DNA of 64,000 nucleotides from an uncultured Clostridia bacterium (GCA_934169725.1 CAKPOF010000001.1:1-64000); one strand, 5' to 3'. Positions 1 through 9,286 are shown, numbered from the stretch's first letter. Notes: a model not told the origin generated them from the letters alone. A program made the numbers and translations.

Positions 1-343
1 AGTTGATTACTCTAGGACGTTTTTTCTAATTAAAAGTATAACAATAAAAATGTGTAATATCAAGAGTTTTATAAAAGAATTTAATTTAATTTTTAAATTT
101 TTTTGAACAAATTTTAATTTATAATTCAAATTCAATATATATTATTTTTTCCATACCTTGGTGTCGCAATCTAATAATTAAAAATTAACAGTAGATTGCT
201 CCAATCGCACTCACTAACGTTCGTTTGGTCGCTTACGCGGTATTTCAAAAATAATATATATTGGATTTTTATAATTTAGTTTTATATAAAATAATATTTA
301 AATTTAAAAATTTGTATCTGAAAATTTCTTAGAGTAATCAACT
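1..343. repeat. Long palindromic dispersed element, copy 1
   Basis: The outer ends are inverted (AGTTGATTACTCTAGG at 1-16 against CTTAGAGTAATCAACT at 328-343, one mismatch). Inner arms around 125-150 and 246-270 are also inverted (AATATATATTATTTTT type). The less AT-rich core at about 150-250 contains a hairpin with GCAATCTA/TAGATTGC arms and the string ACGTTCGTTTGGTCGC. The same core, reversed, occurs at 24950-25055, and a decayed piece lies at 8446-8500. No ORF is visible. It looks like a non-coding mobile or structured repeat; the family is not one I can name. Confidence 0.75.
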
Positions 344-379
344 AAAAGAAAAAACACAGAAATAAATTACGACAATATA

Positions 380-416
380 TTGACTTAATACTTGTGAGAA
401 TATAAAATACAAGTAT
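380..416 (+). promoter_or_regulatory. Putative promoter with overlapping inverted repeat
   Basis: TTGACT at 380-385 and TATAAA at 401-406 (15-bp spacer) lie upstream of the pilin-like gene. A perfect inverted repeat ATACTTGT/ACAAGTAT (388-395 and 409-416) straddles the -10 region, so a dimeric regulator could bind here. This is inferred from sequence pattern only. Confidence 0.45.
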
Positions 417-490
417 AGAAAAAAATTAGTTGTAAATACTAATACTAGGATAATGAATTATCAAATAGAAAGAATTGGAGGGAACAAAAG

Positions 491-1849
491 ATGGCAAAAA
501 AGAAAAGTAGCAAAACGAAAGAAAAACTGAAAGGAAGGAATGGTATAACATTAATTGCACTAGTTATAACCATCATAGTACTTTTGATACTAGCAGGAGT
601 AACGATAGCAAGCATAACAGGAGAAAATGGAATATTAAGTAAAGCAACAAATGCAAGAGATAATAATACCAAAGCATCCGCAGAGGAAAGAGTAAAAACA
701 GAAGTGTTAGGAAGTTATGGTAGTGATGGAAAATTAAGCTTAGATGACTTAAATAATAATTTAAAAAATGTAGATGGTTTAAAATATAATGGAAATACAA
801 TAACAGAGAGTAATAAAATAGAAAGCTTACCAGCAACAGTAAATGTGGATGGATATGATGTAGTAATAACTGAGCAAGGAAATGTAGAAAAACCAAAAAC
901 ATTAGAAGATGCAAAAACTGATGATATGTTAACAAAAACCGATGATACACCAATAACAGTTGATAATAAAACAGTAAAAATCCCAGCAGGATTTAAAGTA
1001 GCAGATGATAGTGGAAACACAATAGATGAAGGAATAGTAATAGAAGATAGTGAAAAGAACCAATTTGTATGGGTACCAGTAAGTAAAGAAAATTTTGCAA
1101 CAGAATTTGTAAGAAGAGAAGGATATTATGATGGTGGAAATTTAGAGAATGTGATTAGCGACTGTGGAGAAGCAAATGCTAAAGGTGAAAATAAAAAATT
1201 TACTGAAACAGAAACAACCCAAAAAGAAGCTATAAAAATGTATGCAAGCGTAAAAAGAAATGAAGGATTTTATATAGCAAGATATGAAGCTGGAAATGAC
1301 GGTAATGGAAATGTGGTATTAAAAAAAGGAGCAGATGTATATAATGATATACCATGGTCTGCAAATGGAAGGAACATGCAAGAAACTACAGGAACAACAG
1401 GAGGAGCAGTAGAACTATCAAGAAATTTTGCAAATGCAAAGAATTATAAAACAGTAACAAGTACATTAATATATGGAGTGCAGTGGGATGCTGTAATGAA
1501 ATGGATGGAAAACGTAAGTAATCCAAATGTAGAAGGAAAAACATATATACAAGATAGTACAGGAATGGGATGGTATGATAATAATCCAGAAGATAACCCA
1601 CATAAAACAGGAACAGATATAGGAGAAGAAAATAAAGGTTCAAATCAAGTGAAAAAAATATATGACCTTGCTGGAAATGTATACGAATGGACGATGGAAT
1701 CTTACAGCACCCCCTATCGAGTTGCTAGGGGAGGCCTTTACTACTTTGCAGGCTCTAGCTATCCGGCTTCTTGTCGTTCCTATGCCAACCTTCCTTGCGA
1801 CAGAGGTTCAACCTTTGGTTTTCGCCCCACTTTATTCTTGAATAACTGA
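491..1849 (+). CDS. Prepilin-like N-terminus fused to FGE-sulfatase (SUMF1) domain; DGR-type target protein
   Basis: The N-terminus is a basic leader followed by NGITLIALVITIIVLLILAG (residues 17-36), a class III/IV prepilin-like cleavage and membrane segment with Ala in place of the usual Glu5. A charged linker leads to a formylglycine-generating-enzyme/C-type-lectin-like domain (about 170-452) with the family signatures FVWVPV, DLAGNVYEWT, RVARGG and FGFRP. Such folds are common variable proteins of diversity-generating retroelements, and the last 50 codons have a composition very unlike the rest of the gene. The protein is probably surface displayed. SD GGAGGG lies 7 nt before ATG. It sits in the integrated element, and no reverse transcriptase or template repeat is visible in the window. 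Confidence 0.8.
   Translation: MAKKKSSKTKEKLKGRNGITLIALVITIIVLLILAGVTIASITGENGILSKATNARDNNTKASAEERVKTEVLGSYGSDGKLSLDDLNNNLKNVDGLKYNGNTITESNKIESLPATVNVDGYDVVITEQGNVEKPKTLEDAKTDDMLTKTDDTPITVDNKTVKIPAGFKVADDSGNTIDEGIVIEDSEKNQFVWVPVSKENFATEFVRREGYYDGGNLENVISDCGEANAKGENKKFTETETTQKEAIKMYASVKRNEGFYIARYEAGNDGNGNVVLKKGADVYNDIPWSANGRNMQETTGTTGGAVELSRNFANAKNYKTVTSTLIYGVQWDAVMKWMENVSNPNVEGKTYIQDSTGMGWYDNNPEDNPHKTGTDIGEENKGSNQVKKIYDLAGNVYEWTMESYSTPYRVARGGLYYFAGSSYPASCRSYANLPCDRGSTFGFRPTLFLNN
1700..1846 (+). other. Candidate DGR variable region at the 3' end of the FGE-domain gene
   Basis: From about 1700 the codons switch from AT-rich A-ending usage to a run dominated by NNC/NNT codons (TAC AGC ACC CCC, CTT TAC TAC TTT, TCT AGC TAT, TCC TAT GCC AAC), interspersed with invariant FGE-fold codons for RGG, AG and FGFRP. 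This is the pattern expected if AAC/AAT template codons were adenine-mutagenised. Arg is written CGA, CGT and CGC here although the rest of the window uses AGA. The call rests on pattern alone. Confidence 0.55.
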
Positions 1850-1984
1850 ATGGAGAGTTTAAAGTTAAGTGTGTAAAATCAAAAATATATAATTAAAATT
1901 TGAATTAAGCTATATACATATTATATACCATATATAGATGTATATAGTTTTATTCTTTATAAACCAAATTTGTTTAGTTTTTAA

Positions 1985-2458
1985 TATTACTTACATTACC
2001 TTCGACATAAAATTTTAAAATTCTATCTCCATATAATTCTATAATTTGATTTTGAACATTGCCCCAATTACGAGTTCCTTTTGACTACGTTTTTTCTAAA
2101 TCCTTAATTCGAAGATATAAAACTTTTAATAATGCTTCCACACTAATTATTTCTTTAGCTTTTTTCTTATCAAGAATTGAATAAATATTCCTAACAATAT
2201 GTACAATGCATCTTTGTGTTGTAGCTTGAGGAAATACTTTTTCTATTGCTTCAGATAAACCTGTTAATCCATCCATAGATACAAATAAAATTTCTTTAAC
2301 TCCTCTATCTTTAATTTCTTCAAAAATACCTGGCCAATAGGTTCAAATTTACCTTCTCTATTCCTAGGTGGACATATTGTTATTTCTCCATAATCTATTT
2401 TTACTTTGATGTATATCCATTTCTTCTATTTTCTGTTTCTACAGCAATAGATTTAATT
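1985..2458 (-). pseudogene. IS256-family transposase remnant
   Basis: Read on the minus strand, pieces of one IS256/mutator transposase appear in order: ENRRNGYTSK, then after a frameshift KIDYGEITICPPRNREGKFEP, then a large internal deletion to WPGIFEEIKDRGVKEILF and SMDGLTGLSEAIEKVFPQAT, then TTQRCIVHIVRNIYSILDKK. After an in-frame stop (LEKT*) the C-terminal end SKGTRNWGNVQNQIIELYGD follows. The gene is dead: at least two frame changes, one deletion, one stop and no N-terminus. I see no clear terminal inverted repeats. It marks past IS activity in the integrated element. Confidence 0.85.
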
Positions 2459-2653
2459 ACAATATAAACAGATATATAGCTTCTTTCTAGTTTTCTTTTT
2501 CTAAATTCATTAGTATTGATTTTTCTTACATTCATTTTTTTCTTCTCTTTCCTGCACAAAAAACTGTGCAAAATCATTTCTGATTTTATACAGTTTTTGT
2601 AATAAGTACAAACAATACAACAATATAATAAAAATGGAAAGGTAGGAAACACT

Positions 2654-2812
2654 ATGAAAAAGAATAAAGACATAAATATAAATAAAAAATCAAAAGATAA
2701 ATTACCGGTTTCTGTTTTTGTATGCACTAAGTCAGATGTTAGTGAAAATGAAGATTATAAACAGGTATTCACTGAAATTATTTCAGATAGAATAAAAGAA
2801 AAATGCAGGTAA
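2654..2812 (+). CDS. Hypothetical small ORF (52 aa)
   Basis: ATG at 2654 is preceded by a weak SD (AGGAAA). The product is a lysine-rich leader followed by LPVSVFVCTKSDVSENEDYK and ends at TAA 2810-2812. I do not recognise it. It lies in the decayed stretch between the IS256 remnant and the RhuM gene and may itself be a fragment. The minus-strand reading here continues the IS remnant and then becomes low-complexity, so neither strand is convincing. Confidence 0.25.
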   Translation: MKKNKDININKKSKDKLPVSVFVCTKSDVSENEDYKQVFTEIISDRIKEKCR

Positions 2813-2907
2813 AAAATAAGAACAAAAATTCGAAAAATATTGAAAGATGGCTCCAAATATGATATAAATGTAATAAGCAAATTGAAAGTTAAAGATGGAG
2901 GAATGAT

Positions 2908-3903
2908 ATGCTAAAACAAGAAAATAATATAATAATATATCAAGATGAAGATGGAGTAACAAAGGTCTCTGTAAAATTTAGTGATGAAGATATATGGTTA
3001 ACACAAAATCAAATTGCAGAAATATATAAAACAACACAGCAAAATATAAGCCTACATATAAATAACATATATAGAGATAATGAATTAGAAAAGAATTCAA
3101 CTAACAAGGAATTCTTGTTAGTTCAAAATGAAGGAAATAGGAATGTAAAAAGAAACATTGATCATTATAATTTAGATATGATAATTGCATTAGGATATAG
3201 AGTACAATCACAAGTTGCAACAAGATTTAGAATATGGGCAACTCAAAGATTACACGAATATATGCAAAAAGGTTTTACTATGGATGATGAAAGATTAAAA
3301 CAAGGAGGAAATAGATATTTTAGAGAATTATTACAAAGAATTAGAGACATTCGTTCTTCTGAAAGAAACTTTTATCAACAAGTTACAGATATATATGCAA
3401 CATCAATAGATTATGATCCACGTTCTGATTTGACAAAGAAATTTTTTGCAACGGTACAAAACAAACTTCACTTCGCAGTTCATGAACATACTGCAGCAGA
3501 ATTGATATATGAAAGAGTAGACAATGAAAAGCCATTTGTAGGAATGACTAATTTTAAAGGTGATTATGTAACAGTTGATGATGTAAAAATTGCTAAAAAT
3601 TATCTTTCAGAAATTGAATTGCAAAGATTGAATTTGTTAGTCTCCCAATTTTTAGATTTTGCAGAATTTCAAGCTCTAGAGCAACGAACAATGACAATGA
3701 AAGATTGGATAAATGAATTAGACAATCAAATTATACAAAATAAAAGAAAAATACTTGAGGGAAAAGGAAAAATATCTCATCAAGAAGCAATAGAAAAGGC
3801 AAAAAAAGAATTTGAAATATACAGAGATAGAGAAATGAAACAATTAGAAAGCGATTTTGATAAAATGGTTAAAATGCTAAAGGAGAATAATAAAGATAAT
3901 TAA
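2908..3903 (+). CDS. RhuM-family protein (virulence RhuM)
   Basis: A 331-aa protein with the RhuM family pattern: an N-terminal winged-helix-like segment (IWLTQNQIAEIYKTTQQNISLH, about 29-50), the hallmark HYNLDMIIALGYRVQSQVATRFRIWAT (about 88-114), LHEYMQKGF, the RIRDIRSSER block and VQNKLHFAVHEHTAAELIYER. RhuM proteins are widespread on genomic islands; their biochemical role is not settled. SD GGAGG lies 6 nt before ATG. A paralogue of similar length is at 59640. It sits next to the serine recombinase in the integrated element, so it is probable cargo. Confidence 0.9.
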   Translation: MLKQENNIIIYQDEDGVTKVSVKFSDEDIWLTQNQIAEIYKTTQQNISLHINNIYRDNELEKNSTNKEFLLVQNEGNRNVKRNIDHYNLDMIIALGYRVQSQVATRFRIWATQRLHEYMQKGFTMDDERLKQGGNRYFRELLQRIRDIRSSERNFYQQVTDIYATSIDYDPRSDLTKKFFATVQNKLHFAVHEHTAAELIYERVDNEKPFVGMTNFKGDYVTVDDVKIAKNYLSEIELQRLNLLVSQFLDFAEFQALEQRTMTMKDWINELDNQIIQNKRKILEGKGKISHQEAIEKAKKEFEIYRDREMKQLESDFDKMVKMLKENNKDN

Positions 3904-3953
3904 TATAAATTATGCAAAATATTTTTCAGTTAATTTAACAAAATATTATCAAG

Positions 3954-3999
3954 AAGTTCTAAAATTTCAAGAAAAGCTTGAATTTTTAGAACTTTTTCT
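3954..3999 (+). terminator. Rho-independent-like terminator after RhuM gene
   Basis: 18-bp arms AAGTTCTAAAATTTCAAG (3954-3971) and CTTGAATTTTTAGAACTT (3977-3994), with one mismatch and a 5-nt loop, are followed by TTTCT. It separates the RhuM gene from the recombinase gene. Confidence 0.6.
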
Positions 4000-4067
4000 A
4001 TGTAATAGCAATAATAAATATACTGTGCATAAAATGTTATTGATACATAATATTATGGAGGTATGCA

Positions 4068-5714
4068 ATGAAAAAAGTCAACCAAGAAAAAAGAGTAGTA
4101 GTATATTGCAGAGAAAGTAGAGATGATTATGGAGAAAACTATGAAAGGATAGAGACACAAAGAGATTTACTTATAAAGTATTGCAAAACTCATGGATATA
4201 CCAATATTGTAGATATTATAATGGATGATGACAAAAGTGGAACAGATTTTAGGAGATTTGATGATCTTAGAAAAAGAGCTAAGGCTAAAGAAATAGATGT
4301 CATTGTGTTCAAAAATTCTGCAAGACTTGGAAGAAATCAAAAAGAGGCATTAGATTTTGTTGAATATTTGGAAGAGCAAGGAGTAGAAATAATATTTGAA
4401 GATGAACAATACAATGAGGAAATGTTTGGTTTGTATGCATGGTTTAATGAAAGAAGAGCAAGAGATGATAGCAAAAATATAAGAAGAAATTTAAGACATA
4501 AAATAGAAGAGGGAGATTTACTTGTTAAAGCTATATATGGATATAACAAAGAAGGTAATAATTTAATAATTAATGAACAAACAGCACCAATAGTACAAGA
4601 GATTTTTGAATTATATTCTAAAAACTGGGGATATCAAAAAATAGCAACATACTTAAATAAAAAAGGAATACCTACACCATCCCAATCGAGGAATTTTGCA
4701 AATGCTAAACAAACAGCTAATTGGAAAGCTCAACATATTGTAAGAATATTAGATGATAGAAGATATATAGGTGATTATGTTGGAGGACATACAGAAAAAT
4801 TAAGTTTTAAATCAAAGAAAACAAGAGTAAAATCACAAGAAGAATGGATTATAATAGAAAATCATCATGAGCCAATTATAGATAAAGAATTGTTTGAAAA
4901 AGTTCAAGAAATTAGGAAGAGAAGAAGAAAAGAAAGTGACAAAATAAATAATGGATTTAAATTTATAGATGTAGAAAACAATTTATATTCAGGTCTTTTA
5001 TATTGTGGAAGATGTGATAATCCAATGTATAAAAGAAAAGGAAATACAAGTACAAGAAAAAGACATGATAGTTATTTGTGTAAAAAATATAGCATTGAAG
5101 GAGTAAGTAAAGAAAATATAAGAAAAAATTATGGTTGCAAACCACACAGAATAAGAATAGAGTATTTAGATCAAATAGTAAATACATATATAGCTAACTT
5201 AATAAGTAATTCAGAATTTAAATGTTTTGTAGTAAGCCACATAAATGTAATTAGTACAAATGAAATAACATTCGAAAAAAATTTAAACAAATCAAAACAA
5301 AGTTTAAAAAAGCTGGAAAAACAATTTAAACAAGTATATGAAGATAAGTTAAATGATTTAATTCCAGAATTTATTTATAAAGACAAAAAACAAGAATTAG
5401 AAAAGAAAATAAAATATGAAAAAGAAAAAATGAAAGAAGTAGAAAGTAAATTAAATACATTAAACAAATTAGATGATAAAGAAGAGGTGATATTTAAAGT
5501 AATAGATGACATAAAGAAAAATGGATTGAGAAAAGAGGAACTACCAAGATTATTTGAGAAAATAGTAGTATTTGACAAAGAAGAAATAACTGATGACATA
5601 AAAAGAGAATATAAATTAATTGATGAAATGTATAAAGAATTATATGAAAATGGAGGAGTCGTATTTTGCTTGAAATTTATGTATCCACAAACTATCGCAA
5701 ACAGGAGGTTGTGA
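4068..5714 (+). CDS. Large serine recombinase (integrase)
   Basis: A 548-aa large serine recombinase. The catalytic resolvase domain (about 9-150) carries VVYCRES with nucleophile Ser17 and the SARLGR motif. The recombinase domain follows (YGYNKEG to about 270, with IATYLNKKGIPTPS and DDRRYIGDY). A zinc-ribbon domain (LYCGRCDNPM ... YLCKKYS ... GCKPH) and a lysine-rich coiled coil (about 400-470) complete it. SD GGAGG precedes ATG. The gene ends inside murA sequence: its last codons (NRRL*) are written in the murA glycine-cysteine codons. That position is typical of an integrase next to its own attachment site. It most likely integrated this element into murA. Confidence 0.93.
   Translation: MKKVNQEKRVVVYCRESRDDYGENYERIETQRDLLIKYCKTHGYTNIVDIIMDDDKSGTDFRRFDDLRKRAKAKEIDVIVFKNSARLGRNQKEALDFVEYLEEQGVEIIFEDEQYNEEMFGLYAWFNERRARDDSKNIRRNLRHKIEEGDLLVKAIYGYNKEGNNLIINEQTAPIVQEIFELYSKNWGYQKIATYLNKKGIPTPSQSRNFANAKQTANWKAQHIVRILDDRRYIGDYVGGHTEKLSFKSKKTRVKSQEEWIIIENHHEPIIDKELFEKVQEIRKRRRKESDKINNGFKFIDVENNLYSGLLYCGRCDNPMYKRKGNTSTRKRHDSYLCKKYSIEGVSKENIRKNYGCKPHRIRIEYLDQIVNTYIANLISNSEFKCFVVSHINVISTNEITFEKNLNKSKQSLKKLEKQFKQVYEDKLNDLIPEFIYKDKKQELEKKIKYEKEKMKEVESKLNTLNKLDDKEEVIFKVIDDIKKNGLRKEELPRLFEKIVVFDKEEITDDIKREYKLIDEMYKELYENGGVVFCLKFMYPQTIANRRL
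5697..5712. other. Probable attachment-site junction (attR or attL) inside murA
   Basis: The murA reading frame is recognisable from GGA GGT TGT at 5704-5712 (the conserved active-site GGC) onward. Upstream in that frame the residues (LSQT) only partly fit murA, and a TGA stop follows some ten codons further upstream. The junction therefore lies at about 5697-5706, in the sequence that also encodes the recombinase C-terminus. The exact crossover dinucleotide cannot be fixed without the intact target. Confidence 0.6.
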
Positions 5715-6618
5715 TATAGGAACAAGACCTATTGATTTGCATTTAAAAGCATTTGAAAAATTAGGAATAAATATTGAGAAAAACTATGGAAAAATAGACT
5801 GTAGTTGTGATAAAATAGTCGGGGAAAAAATTGATTTTGATTTCCCAAGTGTAGGAGCAACGGAAAATGCTATATTAGCAAGTTGTTTAGGAAAGGGAAC
5901 AACAATAATTACAAATGCAGCAAGAGAGCCAGAAATTATTGATTTACAAAACTTTTTAAATAGAATGGGAGCTAAAATAAGGGGAGCTGGTTCAAATAGA
6001 ATAGAAGTTATTGGTGTAAAGAAATTAAAAGATGTTAGCTATAATATTATGCCAGATAGGATAGAAGCAGGAACTTTTTTATGTATGGCTGGAATGAATC
6101 AAGGAAATTTAAGGTTAGAAAATATTAATTATACTCATATTGTTCCAATAGTTGATAAACTAGAACAATGTGGATGTCAAATTAATATTGATAAAAATAA
6201 TATAGAGCTTAAAGCTCCTAAAAGATTAAAAGCTACTGATATAAAAACAATGCCATATCCAGGATTTCCTACAGATATGCAATCAATATTTACAACAATG
6301 TTAACTACAGCAAGAGGAACTTCTGTGGTTGTAGAAAATATATTTGAAAATAGATATAAATATACACAGGAATTAATAAAAATGGGAGCAAAAATAACAA
6401 TAGAAGGTAGAACAGCTATTGTTAAAGGTGTTAGAAAGTTATATAATGCAAAAGTAAGTGCAACAGACTTAAGAGGTGGAGCAGCTTTAGTAATGGCTGG
6501 TTTATCAACAAAAGGAATATCAAAAGTGGAAAATATAGAATATATTTTGAGAGGATATGAAAATTTTGATAAAAAAATACAAAATATCCATGGAAATATT
6601 ACAAAAGAAGAAGTATAA
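5704..6618 (+). pseudogene. murA: murA 3' two-thirds: UDP-GlcNAc 1-carboxyvinyltransferase interrupted by the integrated element
   Basis: From GGCDIGTRPIDLH onward this is an unbroken MurA (enolpyruvate transfer to UDP-GlcNAc, first step of peptidoglycan precursor synthesis). It includes the catalytic cysteine, FPSVGATENA, AAREPEI, PYPGFPTDMQ and ATDLRGGAALV. About 304 aa remain of roughly 417. The N-terminal 110-115 residues are absent and an in-frame stop lies just upstream, so no normal product is expected from this locus while the element is in place. TTG at 5737 is the first plausible start but removes the Cys. Many clostridia carry a second murA, which could make the split tolerable. 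ftsQ follows. Confidence 0.88.
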
Positions 6619-6722
6619 TAGTTATGAATTTTTAATAAAAACAATTTGGTGGCGTGAATTTATTTTGTCATGCCACATAAAAATAATTGATGAAACATAA
6701 GAAAAGGAGGTATCAAAGTAAA

Positions 6723-7718
6723 GTGAGCAAAAGAGCAAGAGAAGATATGAATTTATATCATTTTAATAATGGACAAGAAGAAACAATTGATGATATGATG
6801 AAACGAAAAAAAGCAAAAGAGAGAGAAAGAAGAATAGAACAAAAAAAAGCACATACATTAGAGAATGAATTTGACTTTGATACAGAGACAGTTATTGGAA
6901 TGACCAATAAAAATAGAATAAAAAATGAAGAACAAAAAAGAAAAGAATTTGCAAAAAAACAAAGAAAAAGAAATAAAAAATTAAGAATTATAAAAAATAT
7001 ATTAAAATTTATATTATTTGTAGGACTAATATCAGGAGCAATAGCTTTTGCAACATGTTCACCAATATTTAATATAAGTGAGATTGATGTAATAAATAAT
7101 AATAAATTATCTTCAGATACAATTATTAGTTTGTCTGAAATTTCAAAAGATGAAAACATTTTTAAATTTCTTTCTTCAAAGGCAGAGGAAAAAATAAAGC
7201 AAAATGCTTATGTAGAAAGTGTAAAAATAAAAAGAATTATACCAAATAAAGTTCAAATACAAATAGAAGAAAGGGAGCCAAAATTTTGTATACCAATTTT
7301 AGGACAATATGCATATATCAATACACAAGGTTATATATTAGAGATTGCTCAAAATGAGTTGAATTTGCCAGCAATTTATGGGATGAGTACAGCAGAAGAA
7401 AATATTGTTGCTGGAAATAGACTAAATGAAGATGATTTGAATTCATTAGAAAATATATTAAAGATAATGAGTGTTATGAAAGATAATGAATTGTATGATA
7501 AGGTCACAAATATTGACATTAGTAACAAAAATGATTATAGTATATATATGCAAGAAGAGAAAAAAACTATACATTTAGGTGATACATCAAATTTAAGTAA
7601 TAAAATGTTGTATATTATAGCAATATTAGATAAAGAAAAAGATGTAGAAGGCGACATATATGCAAATGGTGATTTAAATAAAAATTTCAAAGTATATTTT
7701 AGAGAAAAATTAACATAA
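6723..7718 (+). CDS. ftsQ: Cell-division protein FtsQ/DivIB
   Basis: A 331-aa protein with a long basic cytoplasmic region, one transmembrane helix (ILKFILFVGLISGAIAFAT), then a POTRA-type domain (ISEIDVINNNKLSSDTI; QNAYVESVKIKRIIPNKVQI; EREPKFCI) and a beta domain. It is a bitopic divisome scaffold acting with FtsL and FtsB. The GTG start at 6723 is chosen because AAGGAGG (6704-6710) lies 12 nt upstream; the longer frame (TTG 6687) would place the SD inside the gene. It lies between murA and the DUF881 pair, as in other clostridial division clusters. Confidence 0.85.
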   Translation: MSKRAREDMNLYHFNNGQEETIDDMMKRKKAKERERRIEQKKAHTLENEFDFDTETVIGMTNKNRIKNEEQKRKEFAKKQRKRNKKLRIIKNILKFILFVGLISGAIAFATCSPIFNISEIDVINNNKLSSDTIISLSEISKDENIFKFLSSKAEEKIKQNAYVESVKIKRIIPNKVQIQIEEREPKFCIPILGQYAYINTQGYILEIAQNELNLPAIYGMSTAEENIVAGNRLNEDDLNSLENILKIMSVMKDNELYDKVTNIDISNKNDYSIYMQEEKKTIHLGDTSNLSNKMLYIIAILDKEKDVEGDIYANGDLNKNFKVYFREKLT

Positions 7719-7729
7719 GAGGTGAGAGA

Positions 7730-8446
7730 ATGACTAATAAAAAAATAATAAGTATAATACTTGGTATAATGTGTTTAGCATTAACACTTGGAATTTGTGT
7801 ACAAGTTAGAACAATAAAAAATACAGATTCTACAATTAGTCAAAACTATGAAGCAAATAATTTAAGAGATGAAATACTAAAATATAAAGAAAAATATGAT
7901 AATAAATTTAAAGAATTAGAAGAGACAGAAAAACAATTAGAGACAGAAAGAGAAAATGCCACTAAAAATAATTCAGAATTAGAAGAAGCAGAAAAAAAGA
8001 TTACAGAAGGAAATAAAATAACAGGAATGACAGAAGTAACAGGTGCAGGTGTTACAATTACATTAAGTGATGGAAAAGGAATATCATCTTCAACTCTTAA
8101 TCCAAGTCAATTAATTGTTCATGATATAGATGTTTTAAGCGTTGTAAATGAACTAATAAATGCAGGAGCAGAAGCTATTTCTATTAATGGACAAAGATGG
8201 GTGTTAAATACAGCTATATCTTGTAGAGGAAACACAATAGATATTAATGGTGAAAGAATAGGTGCACCATTTGTAATAAAAGCAATTGGATTACCTGAAT
8301 ATTTATCTGGACTAGAAAGAGTTGGTGGATATTTGGAATATATGAAACAAGATGGAGTAAATGTAAAACTAGAAAAATCAAACAATATTACAATACCAAA
8401 ATATTCTGGTGTTATAAAATTTAATTATTTACAAAATTCAAAATAA
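7730..8446 (+). CDS. DUF881 protein, first of a tandem pair
   Basis: A 238-aa protein: N-terminal membrane helix (KIISIILGIMCLALTLGICV), a Glu/Lys-rich coiled coil (about 45-100) and a DUF881 globular domain (GAGVTITLSDG; LIVHDIDVLSVVNELINAGAEAISINGQR; YSGVIKFNYL). It is exported or membrane anchored; the biochemical function is unknown, but the genes lie beside ftsQ/ftsA in many Firmicutes (ylxW/ylxX neighbourhood). SD GAGGTGA lies 12 nt downstream of the ftsQ stop, so it is co-transcribed. A decayed dispersed repeat starts at its stop codon. Confidence 0.85.
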   Translation: MTNKKIISIILGIMCLALTLGICVQVRTIKNTDSTISQNYEANNLRDEILKYKEKYDNKFKELEETEKQLETERENATKNNSELEEAEKKITEGNKITGMTEVTGAGVTITLSDGKGISSSTLNPSQLIVHDIDVLSVVNELINAGAEAISINGQRWVLNTAISCRGNTIDINGERIGAPFVIKAIGLPEYLSGLERVGGYLEYMKQDGVNVKLEKSNNITIPKYSGVIKFNYLQNSK

Positions 8447-8500
8447 CGTTCATTTGGTTACTTACATGGTATTTTAAAATAATGAATATTGAATTAAAAA
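8446..8500 (+). repeat. Decayed fragment of the dispersed palindromic element
   Basis: ACGTTCATTTGGTTACTTAC, followed by ATGGTATTTT, AAATAATGAATATTGAAT, matches the core and right arm of the element at 1-343 (ACGTTCGTTTGGTCGCTTAC GCGGTATTT ... ATATATTGGAT) with scattered substitutions. It overlaps the last base of the preceding stop codon and fills the gap between the two DUF881 genes. Confidence 0.7.
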
Positions 8501-8549
8501 ATCAAATTAATTAAAAATAAAATAGCCTTTAGGAAGGAATGAATTTGAT

Positions 8550-9251
8550 ATGAAAAAAGGAAAAGTAACAATGACTGTTACAATAGGAATTGCATGTTTT
8601 GCGTTAGCAACAGTAATGACTATGCAGTTTAAAGTAGTTAATGAAACAGATATAACAGCTATTGAAAATATGCAAGAAGCTGAACTAAAAACAGAATTGG
8701 CTAATTGGAAAACTAAGTATGATCAAATAAATACTCAATGTGAAGAAACAGCTAGTAAATTGGATGAATACAAAAATGATGAAAAATCAAATGATGAATC
8801 AACCAAATTGGTAAAAGATGAATTAGATCAAACAAATACATTATTAGGTTTAACAGATGTACATGGAGAAGGAATTGTAATTACCTTAAAAAGTGGTAAA
8901 GATATTGCTGCAATAAGTTCAGATGATTTAATGTTAATTGTAAATGCATTAAAATTTGCAGGAGCAGAGGCTATTTCAATAAATGACCAAAGAATAATGA
9001 ATACAACAGATATTGTTAATATAGCAGTTTCAGATGGTACATCATTTATAAAGGTAAATGGACAAAGAATATTAGAACCATATGTTATAAAAGTCATAGG
9101 AAATCAATCACATATGGAAAGTGCAGTAATGGGTAATGGAGGTAAAGTTGAGGAATTGCAAACTTTAGGACATACTATTACAATAGAAAAAGATAAAGAC
9201 ATAAAAATAAATAAATATAGTGGTGAAATAGGAACTAAATATATTAACTAA
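8550..9251 (+). CDS. DUF881 protein, second of a tandem pair
   Basis: A 233-aa protein with the same plan as its neighbour: N-terminal membrane segment, coiled coil with ANWKTKYDQ and KLDEYKNDEK, and DUF881 domain (LTDVHGEGIVITLKSGKD; FAGAEAISINDQR; INKYSGEIGTKYI). It is diverged from the upstream copy, so this is an old duplication. SD AAGGA lies before ATG at 8550. Probably part of the ftsQ-sbp transcript. Function unknown; position suggests envelope or division. Confidence 0.85.
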   Translation: MKKGKVTMTVTIGIACFALATVMTMQFKVVNETDITAIENMQEAELKTELANWKTKYDQINTQCEETASKLDEYKNDEKSNDESTKLVKDELDQTNTLLGLTDVHGEGIVITLKSGKDIAAISSDDLMLIVNALKFAGAEAISINDQRIMNTTDIVNIAVSDGTSFIKVNGQRILEPYVIKVIGNQSHMESAVMGNGGKVEELQTLGHTITIEKDKDIKINKYSGEIGTKYIN

Positions 9252-9286
9252 AATAAAAAAGAATTTCGTGAGGGGGAAATATAAAA

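Noticed and set aside
2401..2727. Minus-strand ORF of 108 aa with a hydrophobic start
   Set aside because: Only its last part (ENRRNGYTSK) is coding-like and belongs to the IS256 remnant; the rest is low-complexity antisense.
5737..6618. murA as a functional gene starting at TTG 5737
   Set aside because: That start removes the catalytic Cys and about a quarter of the enzyme, and has no well placed SD.
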